Source: Planctomycetota bacterium (GTDB taxonomy: Bacteria > Planctomycetota > Phycisphaerae > WQYP01). From it: 54,692 bases of DNA. Shown in pieces: positions 44,801 to 54,692 of the stretch. Numbering within the stretch: position 1 is the first letter of the stretch; each line of letters begins with the position of its first letter. The notes beneath the pieces are model-generated. The model worked only from the letters and a program-made list of their open reading frames with translations, had not been told where the DNA came from and ran no database searches. The stretch spans positions 1-54,692 of the forward strand of contig JAJYFE010000008.1 in assembly GCA_021785435.1 (NCBI GenBank), read 5' to 3'. A program made the translations under genes and the position numbers.

Positions 44801-46560
44801 ATGGTTCCGGAATTCGCGCCTACGGCCAGGATCGCGCCCTGGCCGGTGACGAGATAGATCAGAGAGTCTTTCATACCCGCCGCCATGTCCACAGTGCTTA
44901 AACTGTAGACCGGTTCGCTAAGGGTGCCCAGATAGCGGCGCCATTGAACCCGGCCGTTGCGGGCGTTGAAGCGCAGCAGAAACAGCTGAACCTGCCCGCT
45001 GCCGGGACGCGCCGCAACCACGGGCAGAAAGATGCCGCGCCGGCCGGCCAGCGGCGGGCAGGCGGGCCAGACCAAGTCACCGGCGGCGCCGCGCAGCAGG
45101 CGGCGCAGCCGCTGGCGCCACAGCAGCCTTCCCGTTCTGGCGTTCAACGCAACCAGCGCGGTGGAGGAAATGCCGTTATAGCCATACATCGTCCAGATGG
45201 GGCGTGGTGCGGCGGACCTGATCCGAATGATCGCAACCAGACGATTCCGGGACAGACTGCAGGAAAACTGATCCAACCCCATGCTCAAAGCGGCAAGATT
45301 GGCCTGCCGATCGCCGGCGCGGCGCCGGTGCCGGGGATAGCGCCAGCGGGAGTATCCGGAGTTAAGGTCCCACGCTTCAATGCGGTCGATGGCATTGAGG
45401 TACAAAATTCCCGCGTCACAGGTGGGAAACTCAAACATCAATTGACCGGAGACCGCCCCGGAGGCCAGGTTCACGTGCAGGCCGAAAATAGCCAGGTGCG
45501 AGCGGGCCTGCAGGCGCAGATTCTGGATGTTCCGCTGGCCCGACGGCGCGGTCAGAACGGGCAGGGCGCGTAAGGGCCGCGCCCAAAGCATGGCGTCGGG
45601 AGTCCGGCGCGTGTCGGCAGCGGTATCGCCAGAGCCGTTCCCCTGCCAGCTCGTCCAGCGGAAGGCTCCGGTGGTTGGGGAGCGCCGCCCCGTCCAGGCG
45701 TCGGCGGCCAGGCTTGCCTGTAGCTGCGGCACGAGCCGCCGGCGACGGCCGGCAATCCACCCCCGGGCCTGCGGGTACCGCCGCTGCAGTTTCAGTTGCA
45801 AACGCCGGGCCAACTTTTTTTCTCCAGCCAGCCAGGCGGACAGCGCCGCGTGATCCAGCAACTGCGGGCGCCAGGCTTTCGCCGCCGGCTCCGGCCAGAG
45901 TTGCAGCCACAACCGGGCGGCCAGCGCGAAGCGGCCCCGATCGAATTCCGCCTCGGCCGCCCGCCGTAAACCCTTGGCGGCAGCGCTCGACGGCAAGTAG
46001 CGTTCGCACGCGGCCAGCAGTGCCCGCAAATGGTGCGTCCTTTCGGCCGCCGTCAGCGCCTGGAGCGCCTGCCGGCCATAGAGCTGATCATAATCGCCCG
46101 ATTCCACGGCCGGAGTCTTCAGCAGCAAATTCCAGACGTAGCCCCGGATGGATTGGTAGGCATTCGGACCGATGGCGATCACCTTGCGGCCCCGCCGCTC
46201 CACCACCTGCTGATAAAGGCGCAGGGCCTGAAAAGGATGGCCATTGTGCAGCAGATGCGCGGCGGTGCGAAGTTGATCGCGGGCGCCAAAGGAATCGTTG
46301 ACTTGAAAACGGGAAAAATGGGGTGCGGTCGTATTCGGCGCGCCGGCGGCAGGACCGACCATCAGAGGGCCGGGCAGGATCACACCGTGGGCGCCGCCGC
46401 GAATGATGATCGGAGGATTCCTGCCGCTGCGGATGATCAGCTTGGCTCCGGGCGCGATACGAATAACTCCCGCGTGCACGGATGGCCCCCGCCCCGTCAC
46501 CGCCAGCAGGCAGGCCAAGACCGCCGCTCCACCGATCCGGGTTCCCGCCGCATACGTCAT
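41857..46560 (-). CDS. Giant secreted PQQ-like beta-propeller protein
   Basis: At 1567 aa this exported protein has a signal peptide (MTYAAGTRIGGAAVLACLLAV). The N-terminal about 330 residues are helical with TPR-like spacing. Two blocks of PQQ/PQL-type propeller blades follow, each with the DxxTGxxxW signature: NARTGRLLWRQRL, GANSGTIRWLRL, NLHTGRTQWVSA, then after a helical stretch LRTGKTRWTI and DPATGQTRWRRR. Such propellers serve as binding scaffolds (BamB-like) or bind quinone; no calcium/PQQ catalytic site is obvious. I use the ATG at 46560 instead of 46698 because it opens directly into the signal peptide. It is followed by the PKD/TPR gene with a 1-bp gap. It may organise a periplasmic or surface assembly; the function is unknown. 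Confidence 0.7.
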   Translation of the reverse strand: MTYAAGTRIGGAAVLACLLAVTGRGPSVHAGVIRIAPGAKLIIRSGRNPPIIIRGGAHGVILPGPLMVGPAAGAPNTTAPHFSRFQVNDSFGARDQLRTAAHLLHNGHPFQALRLYQQVVERRGRKVIAIGPNAYQSIRGYVWNLLLKTPAVESGDYDQLYGRQALQALTAAERTHHLRALLAACERYLPSSAAAKGLRRAAEAEFDRGRFALAARLWLQLWPEPAAKAWRPQLLDHAALSAWLAGEKKLARRLQLKLQRRYPQARGWIAGRRRRLVPQLQASLAADAWTGRRSPTTGAFRWTSWQGNGSGDTAADTRRTPDAMLWARPLRALPVLTAPSGQRNIQNLRLQARSHLAIFGLHVNLASGAVSGQLMFEFPTCDAGILYLNAIDRIEAWDLNSGYSRWRYPRHRRRAGDRQANLAALSMGLDQFSCSLSRNRLVAIIRIRSAAPRPIWTMYGYNGISSTALVALNARTGRLLWRQRLRRLLRGAAGDLVWPACPPLAGRRGIFLPVVAARPGSGQVQLFLLRFNARNGRVQWRRYLGTLSEPVYSLSTVDMAAGMKDSLIYLVTGQGAILAVGANSGTIRWLRLTAAAHRPFPGMLWSQAQRQRPWKINPPLIDGDRLIVLDTLGAGRYRVDVFNRWSGRPLASWSRRRWADADLLLGATGGRLYVAGRRVAAINLHTGRTQWVSAPLSSNGALAARPFLTKHYIYLPLQGGLLRLVTATGAAEKLQPWPSADGRPGAPGNLLVTPHLVVLANDRTVEACAGWPDVLAYWRARIRADAGQPQPYLTLAAVAFRTGHRNLAQRMMRHAVQRAAAGAGPSTVGGRIFDMCLHLGRQLERRGGSSGAADGASFYFEQARRVAATPLQQIRWRLAMARLARHRRQPRRALKLLQEILASNALRSTPIRSSGNILPAAAVVENLIAQRLLDRYGRGIYRRYERAAGALLRRAGTGSDPADLQRVLAAYPNSSAATTAAWRLAGLWLAAHRWRRVWPVLLWLQSRVKTPADRALLLADLARTMLGLKRWNQALALAQRGQMRYRREKLPGAPHFAALARSIERAAPPNALARWPALACAPSRRLVVSRPFRGTLLSAVDPNPHFQRYTCILMTQPANGGLRLLDRNAFGALQWSVLIPGVNRLALLGYEGPLALLAAPDRIFALSLRTGKTRWTITPRAVLGSAAPAAKPAPLPAAPGFPGALAGAPPMFNGGVLIGPGQPMFFQPPGFAFAGGPAWDTQAQQEQLATKLVWRLRTALGSSVFQLVQLFAGRFLIVAENRAMLYRAATGQACWPRAAILPSGGPVTAVAACGDFLALAQRTPITTVAWLDAHTGRRSGLTHFPGQDGLLWMKAGPAGTLYLSGLAAALAYDPGGTAARPLWVRRLEDPFPTASQLTLYGLLVPRRHGLTCLDPATGQTRWRRRGGAQGFLVNGGERLATFLNRDSVVVMTSRTLQAYGIRRGAVRWRAAFLASPTPVLVALKMGDPDLAVLATGGWNQGPVAMRLYLVDQADRHGRLDNGALVFVKRLVRSRDNATAPSVARWALVHHGLVFQVGQHVFLYNQRR

Positions 46561-47143
46561 GACAGCATCCACCGAAGCCGCCCTCCTAAAAGTATATCGC
46601 GGAACATCAACCCAAACACGCAAGCATCGGCTTGGGGGGCGTTTCCGTGGGGTGGGGCGAAATCTGCGGGTAGCGCTGGGGCGCGGACGGGAGGCCATAC
46701 ACGCACCGGCTCCATGCGCGAATCGGGCGCCCTGTAGCCGGCGATGTCTGCGTGGCCGCTGCGAAAACGCCAGGCCCCACCCACCTCGATCCCGCCAGAC
46801 CGGGACGCAAGTCGGGCGTCTGGCCGCCGGGCGCTGGGCCGGCGCTTGGGTTATTCGCAGCGCCGATAGGGACCTCGGCGGCTACCGGGCGCCGGGACGC
46901 GAACGGGAGGCCCGCAAAGATGGCCAGCCCTCCGGAAAGCTGGCAGCCACCTTGCACGCGCGTCGCGCCCTTAGCGGAAAAAACTTAGGCCGCCGAAGCG
47001 CCAACGCCGATAATACAATCAGGCGTGCGGCCGCGTTCCCGTGGACGTGATTTTCCAGCACGACTTGATTATGCCGTGCGTGCCTCCGTAAAATGACACG
47101 GAATCATGAGCATGGGCCCGTGAATGGCCCTTGGGAATCCGAT
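46561..47143. other. Divergent intergenic region upstream of clpC
   Basis: This stretch of 583 bp between divergent genes has no recognisable ORF. GTAGCCGGCGATGTC (from 46734) is shared with the 3' part of the DUF1638 gene region (17130). A possible -10 for clpC is TAATAC within CCGATAATACAATC (near 47011), but no good -35 is found. No CIRCE-like operator was seen. Confidence 0.35.
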
Positions 47144-49696
<2,553 letters not shown>

Positions 49697-50251
49697 GCCC
49701 CGCGGCCAGCCACGCGCGTCCGTCCCAGCAGACGCCCGTCCGCCCGGTCATGCGCCGAGGCCTTGGACGCGGCCGCCGCCGCACGGATGCAGATTCGTTG
49801 GAATTTCTCCTGGCCCGGCCGCCGTAGCCATGCTGTGGGTCGCAACGCCCGTCTGAACCCGCCCCGTTCGCCCCCGTCTCGCTCGCCGCCCCTGCCGAGC
49901 GCGTCGTGGCTGCGCCGCGCCGCCGGGCCGCGTTGGCGGGCGCCGGCTATCCGAAAATCGAAGAAGTTGTTCTGCACGGCTGGCCTGCCGGCCAAACCTT
50001 TGACAGGAGAAATCCCGCGATAAGTGCTTTGTCACCACTTAGCTTTCGGGTATCCCTTCCGCCGCTGCTCACCGGGTCGCCGCGGGCGACTCGCTACGGC
50101 GACCCAAAGGCCGGTGCTGCGGGTTCGGTGGCGGGTCCGGAGCTCTTTTGCCTACCATAAGGTTATCGATTGACGAAGCACTCGGATTCTGGTATTGGGT
50201 GTTCCGCCTATAGGTTGGCAGCACGCATAAAATCTGAGGGGTCATACGAGC
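49697..50251. other. Intergenic region with dispersed repeat, copy 2
   Basis: No gene was recognised. Positions 50031-50077 repeat the 47-bp element at 39657-39703. The following about 75 bp (GTTCGGTGGCGGGTCCGGAG near 50122) recall sequence near 38974. GGGTCGCCGCGGGCGACTCG (about 50074-50093) can fold into a hairpin. Confidence 0.45.
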
Positions 50252-50941
50252 GTGGCGGAAATTCAGACGACAGCGGCGGATGCTTTTTCAATCGTTATCG
50301 TTGGGGCGATGAATCCGCGCATACATCATCCCCAGTGGTATCGTACCATCGGCGCGATAGACGAAGCCGAGCTACAGTCTACCCTTTCCGGAGCATCGGT
50401 GCTCATCACGGCAATGGTTTCGCAGTTCCAGTTTCCTGCCGCAGAGGCAGCGATTGCGATAAATTGCATTCCGGACCGATGGACTATCCAGACCAATACC
50501 GACTCCACTTGGGAGCGGATTGCGAACGTAGCAGCACGGGTATTCGAAAAGCTATCCGAGACGCCCTGTACCATCTATGGCTTCAACACGCAGAAGCACG
50601 TCAAAACCGAAGCTCCGAACGTAAAGGATACGATGGCCACCGCGATTGCCGAGATGCAACTGGGGTTTCCAATTGGCAGGAGCCTGGCCAGCGCCGTACA
50701 GCTTCAATCGACGGAGGATGACCGTAAGATTACGGTTTCGCTTCAACCATCTCTGGCTGGTGAAAGCTCCATCTTCGTAGCATATAACACAGAATACCAG
50801 GCGCCCACGGCGCCTGCTGGCGGATACTTTGATATCGGAAAGCTAATTGTATCGAAGCTCCCCGAGCATCGTGAACGTGCCGGCGCGGCGATCCAGGCTG
50901 TCGTCACCGCCATCAACAATCGTATTTTAAAGCAGAGGTAG
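50252..50941 (+). CDS. Hypothetical protein, first gene of a toxin-type operon
   Basis: I do not recognise this 229-aa protein. It appears soluble, with no signal peptide or membrane helix. Conserved-looking stretches are AFSIVIVGAMNPRIHHPQWY near the N-terminus, TPCTIYGFNTQKHVK in the middle and IVAYN/YFDIGKLIVSKLPEH-type strands near the end. The start is GTG, supported by GAGGGG upstream; ATG 50312 is an alternative. The next gene starts 2 bp after its stop codon, so translation is likely coupled. Position with a MazF-like toxin suggests a role in defence or stress response, as inference only. Confidence 0.6.
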   Translation: MAEIQTTAADAFSIVIVGAMNPRIHHPQWYRTIGAIDEAELQSTLSGASVLITAMVSQFQFPAAEAAIAINCIPDRWTIQTNTDSTWERIANVAARVFEKLSETPCTIYGFNTQKHVKTEAPNVKDTMATAIAEMQLGFPIGRSLASAVQLQSTEDDRKITVSLQPSLAGESSIFVAYNTEYQAPTAPAGGYFDIGKLIVSKLPEHRERAGAAIQAVVTAINNRILKQR

Positions 50942-50943
50942 AA

Positions 50944-51516
50944 ATGACTGAAATTGGCGAAACCGTCCGAGATCGCTATCCCCTGGAGGCTGAACGCTTT
51001 TCGAGCGGCATCGTGGGCACGCCTTTTTCTATGATAGCGCAGCCTGGAGGGGCACTCTCGACCCAGACGGAAATGTCCGTGATGAAGCCGAATTCTTACT
51101 CCACTGTAACTGTATCAGTGTTCACGGACTGGTTCACGGACTGCCTTAAGTCGTATATGGCGGCCACGGACGCATATACCCGTTGCCCACCATTACTCGG
51201 TGAGGATCCGCGCCCACAACTTGAGGAAATCGCACAAAGACAGGCGGCCGCGATTGAGGGAAAGCCAGACACGGGAGTGCACGACAGGTCCGGGGTGAAC
51301 CTTGGTACGCCGGAACCAACAACCAGATTGCCCAGTTTGTATCGACAGGGGCAGTTGAGACGGAACGCCGTGGCGACTATCCGAACGGAGCCAAGCAGCC
51401 AGTTAATCCGCAATCTGGGCTGGTCGCGCGAACAGGCGATGGAAACGCGAGCGCGCCTGCGTAGCTTTGAGGAGGACTGGAACGCTCCGGGCATGGAAGG
51501 CTACGATGAACTTTAA
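50944..51516 (+). CDS. Hypothetical protein with antitoxin-like C-terminus
   Basis: This is a 190-aa protein of unknown N-terminal function (MTEIGETVRDRYPLEAERF; a VTVSVFTDWFTDCLKSYM segment is the most ordered part). Residues from about 150, LGWSREQAMETRARLRSF then EEDWNAPGMEGYDEL, match the short antitoxins encoded directly before MazF/PemK-like toxins, which are normally about 70-90 aa. So either the antitoxin is fused to an extra domain or it is also made from an internal start (GTG at 51370, with GGA 5 nt upstream). The gene overlaps the toxin gene by 11 bp. It is co-oriented with, and 2 bp from, the preceding gene. Confidence 0.65.
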   Translation: MTEIGETVRDRYPLEAERFSSGIVGTPFSMIAQPGGALSTQTEMSVMKPNSYSTVTVSVFTDWFTDCLKSYMAATDAYTRCPPLLGEDPRPQLEEIAQRQAAAIEGKPDTGVHDRSGVNLGTPEPTTRLPSLYRQGQLRRNAVATIRTEPSSQLIRNLGWSREQAMETRARLRSFEEDWNAPGMEGYDEL

Positions 51517-51850
51517 TCGCGGTAGTGTTGTCTTGGTGCGGTTCCCCAACTCTGACCTGAGAACCTATAAAAAACGGCCCGCGTTGGTGGTCCAGGCTGA
51601 TAATTTATACTTGGGACTTTCTCAGCGGATCGTCGCTATGATTACATCCAACGTCGGCAGGACCGGTCCGACGCGGGTTTTCGTGACGAAAAACAGCGAA
51701 CTTGGAAAACACATGGGGATTATACAGGATTCCGTGGTGGTCGCGGACAACCTTGCGACTGTCCAAGACCGGGAGATTGAGAAGGTCATCGGAAGGTGCG
51801 CCGAACCCGCGCCAGTGGATCGAGCGCTGCGCACGGTATTGGGGTTATGA
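51506..51850 (+). CDS. MazF/PemK-like toxin (endoribonuclease)
   Basis: This 115-aa protein is the toxin of a type II system, expected to cleave RNA when not bound by its antitoxin. It has the MazF/PemK opening FNRGSVVLVRFPNSDLRTYK, with the loop KKRPALVVQ, the core VAMITSN and the late strand DSVVVADNLATV. The start is ATG 51506 inside the 3' end of the preceding gene; the ORF-track start at 51467 is a frame extension. The 11-bp overlap couples expression to the putative antitoxin. The fold and length are complete, so it may be active. Confidence 0.82.
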   Translation: MNFNRGSVVLVRFPNSDLRTYKKRPALVVQADNLYLGLSQRIVAMITSNVGRTGPTRVFVTKNSELGKHMGIIQDSVVVADNLATVQDREIEKVIGRCAEPAPVDRALRTVLGL

Positions 51851-52305
51851 ACGCGAGCTACGCCCCTTTTCGGCCATCAGCCACAAAAGATTTCAGGCAC
51901 TCATTTCGGTCAAGACCAGCCTATCGATGGGCGGCCAGGCCCCCGGCGGGGCGGGGATGGCGCCAGCGGCCAAAATCCCGGCGCCATATTTGTACAGGTT
52001 ATTTCCTGGCGTCCCCTAACCGTGCCCGCAACCGGTTCCAACGGGATCGGCAGCGGGGATGGGGACCGATTTTGTGGCGGGGACGCGCCGCCGGACGGCA
52101 TAAACGCCGCCGGCAAGATGGTGGGGAAGTCGCACCCCCGCGCTCTGGCAGAACCGGACAGGGATCTCTCGGCACATCCGACTCCCACCATCCTACCGCC
52201 GCTTATTACGGCGTGATACGGTTCACTTTTGTTCGCCTTCATGGACCTTTTCTGACGCGGCCGGACCGCGCCTTTTCGTTCGACGTTCACCGCGGCGGCG
52301 CTGCG
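51851..52305. other. Intergenic region with palindromic repeats
   Basis: No gene was recognised. ACGGCATAAACGCCGCCGG (about 52094) and, in opposite orientation, CCGCCGCTTATTACGGCG (about 52198) are relatives of the palindromic element at 35485-35520, arranged as an inverted pair. Confidence 0.45.
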
Positions 52306-52479
52306 CTCCGCCCCGGTCCGCGCGAAGGCAGAGCAGTGCAGTCGCGCCCGCGATCTTCGGCAGACCTGGGCTAAGCCGCAAGCGGCTTGACAGGGGAGAA
52401 CCTTTCGGGGATAGCCGGCATGATCCTACGTGTCGTGGGTTGCCGTACCACCCGCGTCATCGCAGCGGCGGGAGGACGG
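52306..52479 (+). repeat. Direct repeat of about 175 bp flanking the wza-like gene, copy 1
   Basis: It matches 54304-54478 at roughly nine positions in ten, from CTCCGCC through GACCTGGGCTAAGCCGCAAG and ACGTGTCGTGGGTTGCCGTA to AGCGGCGGGAGGACGG. Both copies point the same way and enclose the wza-like gene. Confidence 0.85.
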
Positions 52480-52539
52480 CAGGACCGGCGGAGTCAAGCC
52501 GACGGGACAGCCATCCTCCAAGATGAATGGTAACGCCCG

Positions 52540-54057
52540 TCACGGCTGGACGATCGTGGGCTGGATATAGTAGTTGCGGTCGTAGGTGAAGCCGAAGCCG
52601 TAAGCGGCCTGGAAGCCATTGCGGATCACGGCGAGCGGATAGGCGAACAGGTCCGTGCCGACGTTGAGGACATCGTTGGGCTTCAGAAAGATGTCCGGCT
52701 CGCGGCCATCAAAAATCGCCTGTAAATTCACCTGGATGATGGATTCCTGATTGCGGCCAATGCGGCGGATCAATTCGCAGCGACGAGGGATAGCGAGTGG
52801 GCCCAGATTGCCGGCCGCGGCCACCGCCATTTTCAAGGTGATTCTCTGGCCGGTCATGCTGTAGACGCCCGGGCGGTTGACATTGCCCATGACGTAATAG
52901 TAGGCGGGTTGGACCGGCGGGACATTGATAATATCACCGGAGCGAATCACGATGTTGTACCGCGGATCGCCTTGGCGCAGTTTTTGCAACGGAATGCGGA
53001 TGACAAGGTCGCCTGGCTTGGGAACCGGTGCGGCGTGGGCGAAATTATAAAATGGCGCGCGGGTAGCGGCCGGTCGGGTCGGCAAGGTGGCGGAATCCGC
53101 CGGCGGACTGGCGGTGGCAGCCGGTGCGGGTCCTGGAGCGGTGGGGGCCGTGGCAGCGGGGCCAGCGCGGCGGCGGGGCGCTGTCGCCGGGGCGGCCAAC
53201 TCATGGGCGATGTTTTCGAGGATCTTGGCTGGTGTGCTGGCGGTGGGCCGGGGCGGCACGGGTTTTCTGGCTGCGGCGCGCGGCGTGTGTGCGGCGCTCG
53301 ACTCGCCGCGGATCACATAGAGCCACCGCATGCCAGGTTGCATGGGTATATCGCCCGCCAATGCCAGCGCATCGAGCAGGCGGAAGTCCGGCGTCATAAT
53401 GTTGTAAGTCCCGGCATGGTTGACCGCACCGAGAATGGAAAAAACTCTGCGCCGCGCCTGCGTCAGGGCCACATTGACCTGCGGGCCGGGCTCATGCGGC
53501 CCCGGCGGGCTCATCAAGCCACCGGAAATCAGACGCCGCACGATTTTGGCCCGCAATTCGGCGACGGTTAAGCCCTGGACGTGCATGGTTCCGATGAAAT
53601 CCAAGACGATGGTGCCATCCGTGTTGATTTCCCGCGTTTGCACCGATTCCTGGCCCGGCACCACCAACTGAAACACGGAAATGGTGAGCACATCGCCCGG
53701 CCCCAGCACGTACGGCTTACGGGAAGCGACCAGATCCGCCGCCGTGGGCAAAACGGAATCCCGCCACGGATGCGGAGGCGGATCATTAACCGCCAGTGAA
53801 TCCAAAATCGGCCAGGTAACCAGCTTGACGCGCCCATACGGATGGGCCAAATCGAAGCGTCCTACTTCCGACGGATTTAGAAACGAATTACGCAGATTTA
53901 AATAGTTTCCGAGCGTTGAGCACCCCGCCAGAGCGCTGCCGGCAAAGACGCAAAGCATCGCCCTGGCCAGAAGACCTAAAGCGGCGGCAAAAATACGTTT
54001 ACGCGTCCCATGCCTGCCGCGGCCGCAGCCTTTGTGCCAGATGTTAAGAACGATCAT
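52540..54057 (-). CDS. Wza-like polysaccharide export lipoprotein with SLBB domains
   Basis: This is an outer-membrane polysaccharide export protein that would form the exit channel for exopolysaccharide or capsule. The N-terminus is basic then hydrophobic and ends in a lipobox, SALAGC (C46). The Poly_export domain is clear: YVLGPGDVLTISVFQ, TREINTDGTIVLDFIGTMHV, LTVAELRAKIVRRL. Two SLBB-type segments follow (VFSILGAVNHAGTYNI and YYVMGNVNRPGVYSMTG), separated by an about 100-residue Ala/Pro-rich linker that is longer than usual. ATG 54057 gives 505 aa and places the signal peptide sensibly, though the n-region is long; the ORF-track start at 54099 is less likely. No other polysaccharide genes are next to it. 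Confidence 0.85.
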   Translation of the reverse strand: MIVLNIWHKGCGRGRHGTRKRIFAAALGLLARAMLCVFAGSALAGCSTLGNYLNLRNSFLNPSEVGRFDLAHPYGRVKLVTWPILDSLAVNDPPPHPWRDSVLPTAADLVASRKPYVLGPGDVLTISVFQLVVPGQESVQTREINTDGTIVLDFIGTMHVQGLTVAELRAKIVRRLISGGLMSPPGPHEPGPQVNVALTQARRRVFSILGAVNHAGTYNIMTPDFRLLDALALAGDIPMQPGMRWLYVIRGESSAAHTPRAAARKPVPPRPTASTPAKILENIAHELAAPATAPRRRAGPAATAPTAPGPAPAATASPPADSATLPTRPAATRAPFYNFAHAAPVPKPGDLVIRIPLQKLRQGDPRYNIVIRSGDIINVPPVQPAYYYVMGNVNRPGVYSMTGQRITLKMAVAAAGNLGPLAIPRRCELIRRIGRNQESIIQVNLQAIFDGREPDIFLKPNDVLNVGTDLFAYPLAVIRNGFQAAYGFGFTYDRNYYIQPTIVQP

Positions 54058-54303
54058 GCCGCACGCGCACCAAAGAGTGGCCCGCCCGTGACACGCCATG
54101 CACCGCGTGCACCGGCAATTTCTCCCGATGTGACCACCTCATCCGTGGTGACCTCATCCCAAGGCGCCTCGTGGTTATGTGAATCCAATTTGACGCCGCC
54201 ATAATCCTTCCGCGGGGGCGTTTTGTCAAGGGTTGCCTGGAGAGTGGGGGAAGGGACGGGAGTGGCCCGATTTTATGGGCGGGGCACCGGGGCGGGTCCT
54301 GTA

Positions 54304-54478
54304 CTCCGCCCTGGTCCGCGCGGAGGCAGAGCAGTGCAGTCACCCCGGCGACCTTCCGCAGACCTGGGCTAAGCCGCAAGCGGCTTGACAGTGGAGAACC
54401 TTTCATGGGTAGCCGGCATGATTCTACGTGTCGTGGGTTGCCGTACCGCCCGCGTCATCGCAGCGGCGGGAGGACGGT
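54304..54478 (+). repeat. Direct repeat of about 175 bp flanking the wza-like gene, copy 2
   Basis: This is the partner of 52306-52479, differing mainly by single-base changes and one or two short indels. It lies about 250 bp upstream of the wza-like start codon, in the region where its promoter would be. Confidence 0.85.
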
Positions 54479-54692
54479 AGATCGGAGTGTGTCCACCGGA
54501 GCGGAGCTTCGAGTCACCACGATGAACCACGCATTACGGCCGCCCCCGAATGGACCTGGCGCCGGCGCGGCACCGCAGCGATTCCGCAAAGAGGGTAACC
54601 GCGCGTTGAGCTGAGCCGCCGGGGGCGGGCGGTTGGTGGGGGCCGGTCTTTCCGGGAGCAGATTCGCATTCGGCGCGGGCTTGACAAGCCGC
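54479..54692. other. Right-edge region, no assignable gene
   Basis: The remaining sequence shows no recognisable protein; an ORF at 54405-54614 runs through the repeat and is probably chance. Confidence 0.35.

Overview
The window reads as chromosomal DNA of a GC-rich diderm bacterium, most likely a planctomycete (Planctomycetota, perhaps Phycisphaerae-like). That placement is an inference from gene content: duplicated uroporphyrinogen-decarboxylase-like/phytanoyl-CoA-dioxygenase/AraC cassettes, a DUF4965 glutaminase-family protein, giant TPR membrane proteins of the TMTC type, a very large PQQ-propeller protein, a Wza-type outer-membrane lipoprotein, and intergenic space full of short dispersed palindromic repeats. 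No rRNA or tRNA gene was recognised.

Layout. 1-7.4 kb: two convergent paralogous membrane/TPR proteins separated by a complete IS1634-like insertion sequence. 7.7-15.1 kb: a secreted thiol peroxidase lacking the resolving cysteine, a frameshifted nucleotidyltransferase relic, a first uroD-phyH / araC cassette, a DUF4965 protein and a deleted IS630 element. 15.1-18.0 kb: a translationally coupled DUF1638 / ferredoxin-ASKHA pair typical of corrinoid methyltransferase systems. 18.4-19.6 kb: a RepA-like AAA ATPase.

19.8-35.5 kb is a defence island and the most interesting part. It holds the dead C-terminus of cas1, a dead cas2 (stop codons, a frameshift), an intact and unusually large type V-B effector Cas12b (1538 aa, RuvC residues D784/E1240/D1396), a tracrRNA that can be read from the sequence with both split anti-repeats and the expected hairpins, a leader, and a 33-repeat CRISPR array. 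The effector, its guide RNA and its memory are preserved while the adaptation genes are destroyed. Directly after the array lies a coupled two-gene module: a PLD-nuclease/SNF2-helicase fusion and an Eco57I-like adenine methylase. The methylase carries an in-frame, about 1 kb insertion of a REP-associated tyrosine transposase (RAYT) plus eight 30-bp REP units. On the far side of this module is a second, degenerate CRISPR fragment sharing spacers with the end of the main array, so the module sits between two pieces of CRISPR sequence.

35.5-38.6 kb: a second uroD-phyH / araC cassette with the same gene order and orientation as the first. 39.2-46.6 kb: a PilZ protein, then a two-gene operon of secreted proteins (PQQ propeller, PKD/TPR). 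47.1-49.7 kb: ClpC. 50.3-51.9 kb: a tight three-gene operon ending in a MazF/PemK-like toxin whose antitoxin segment appears fused to a longer protein. 52.5-54.1 kb: a Wza-like polysaccharide export lipoprotein bracketed by a direct repeat of about 175 bp.

All calls come from reading translated ORFs and nucleotide patterns against remembered family motifs; no search was run.
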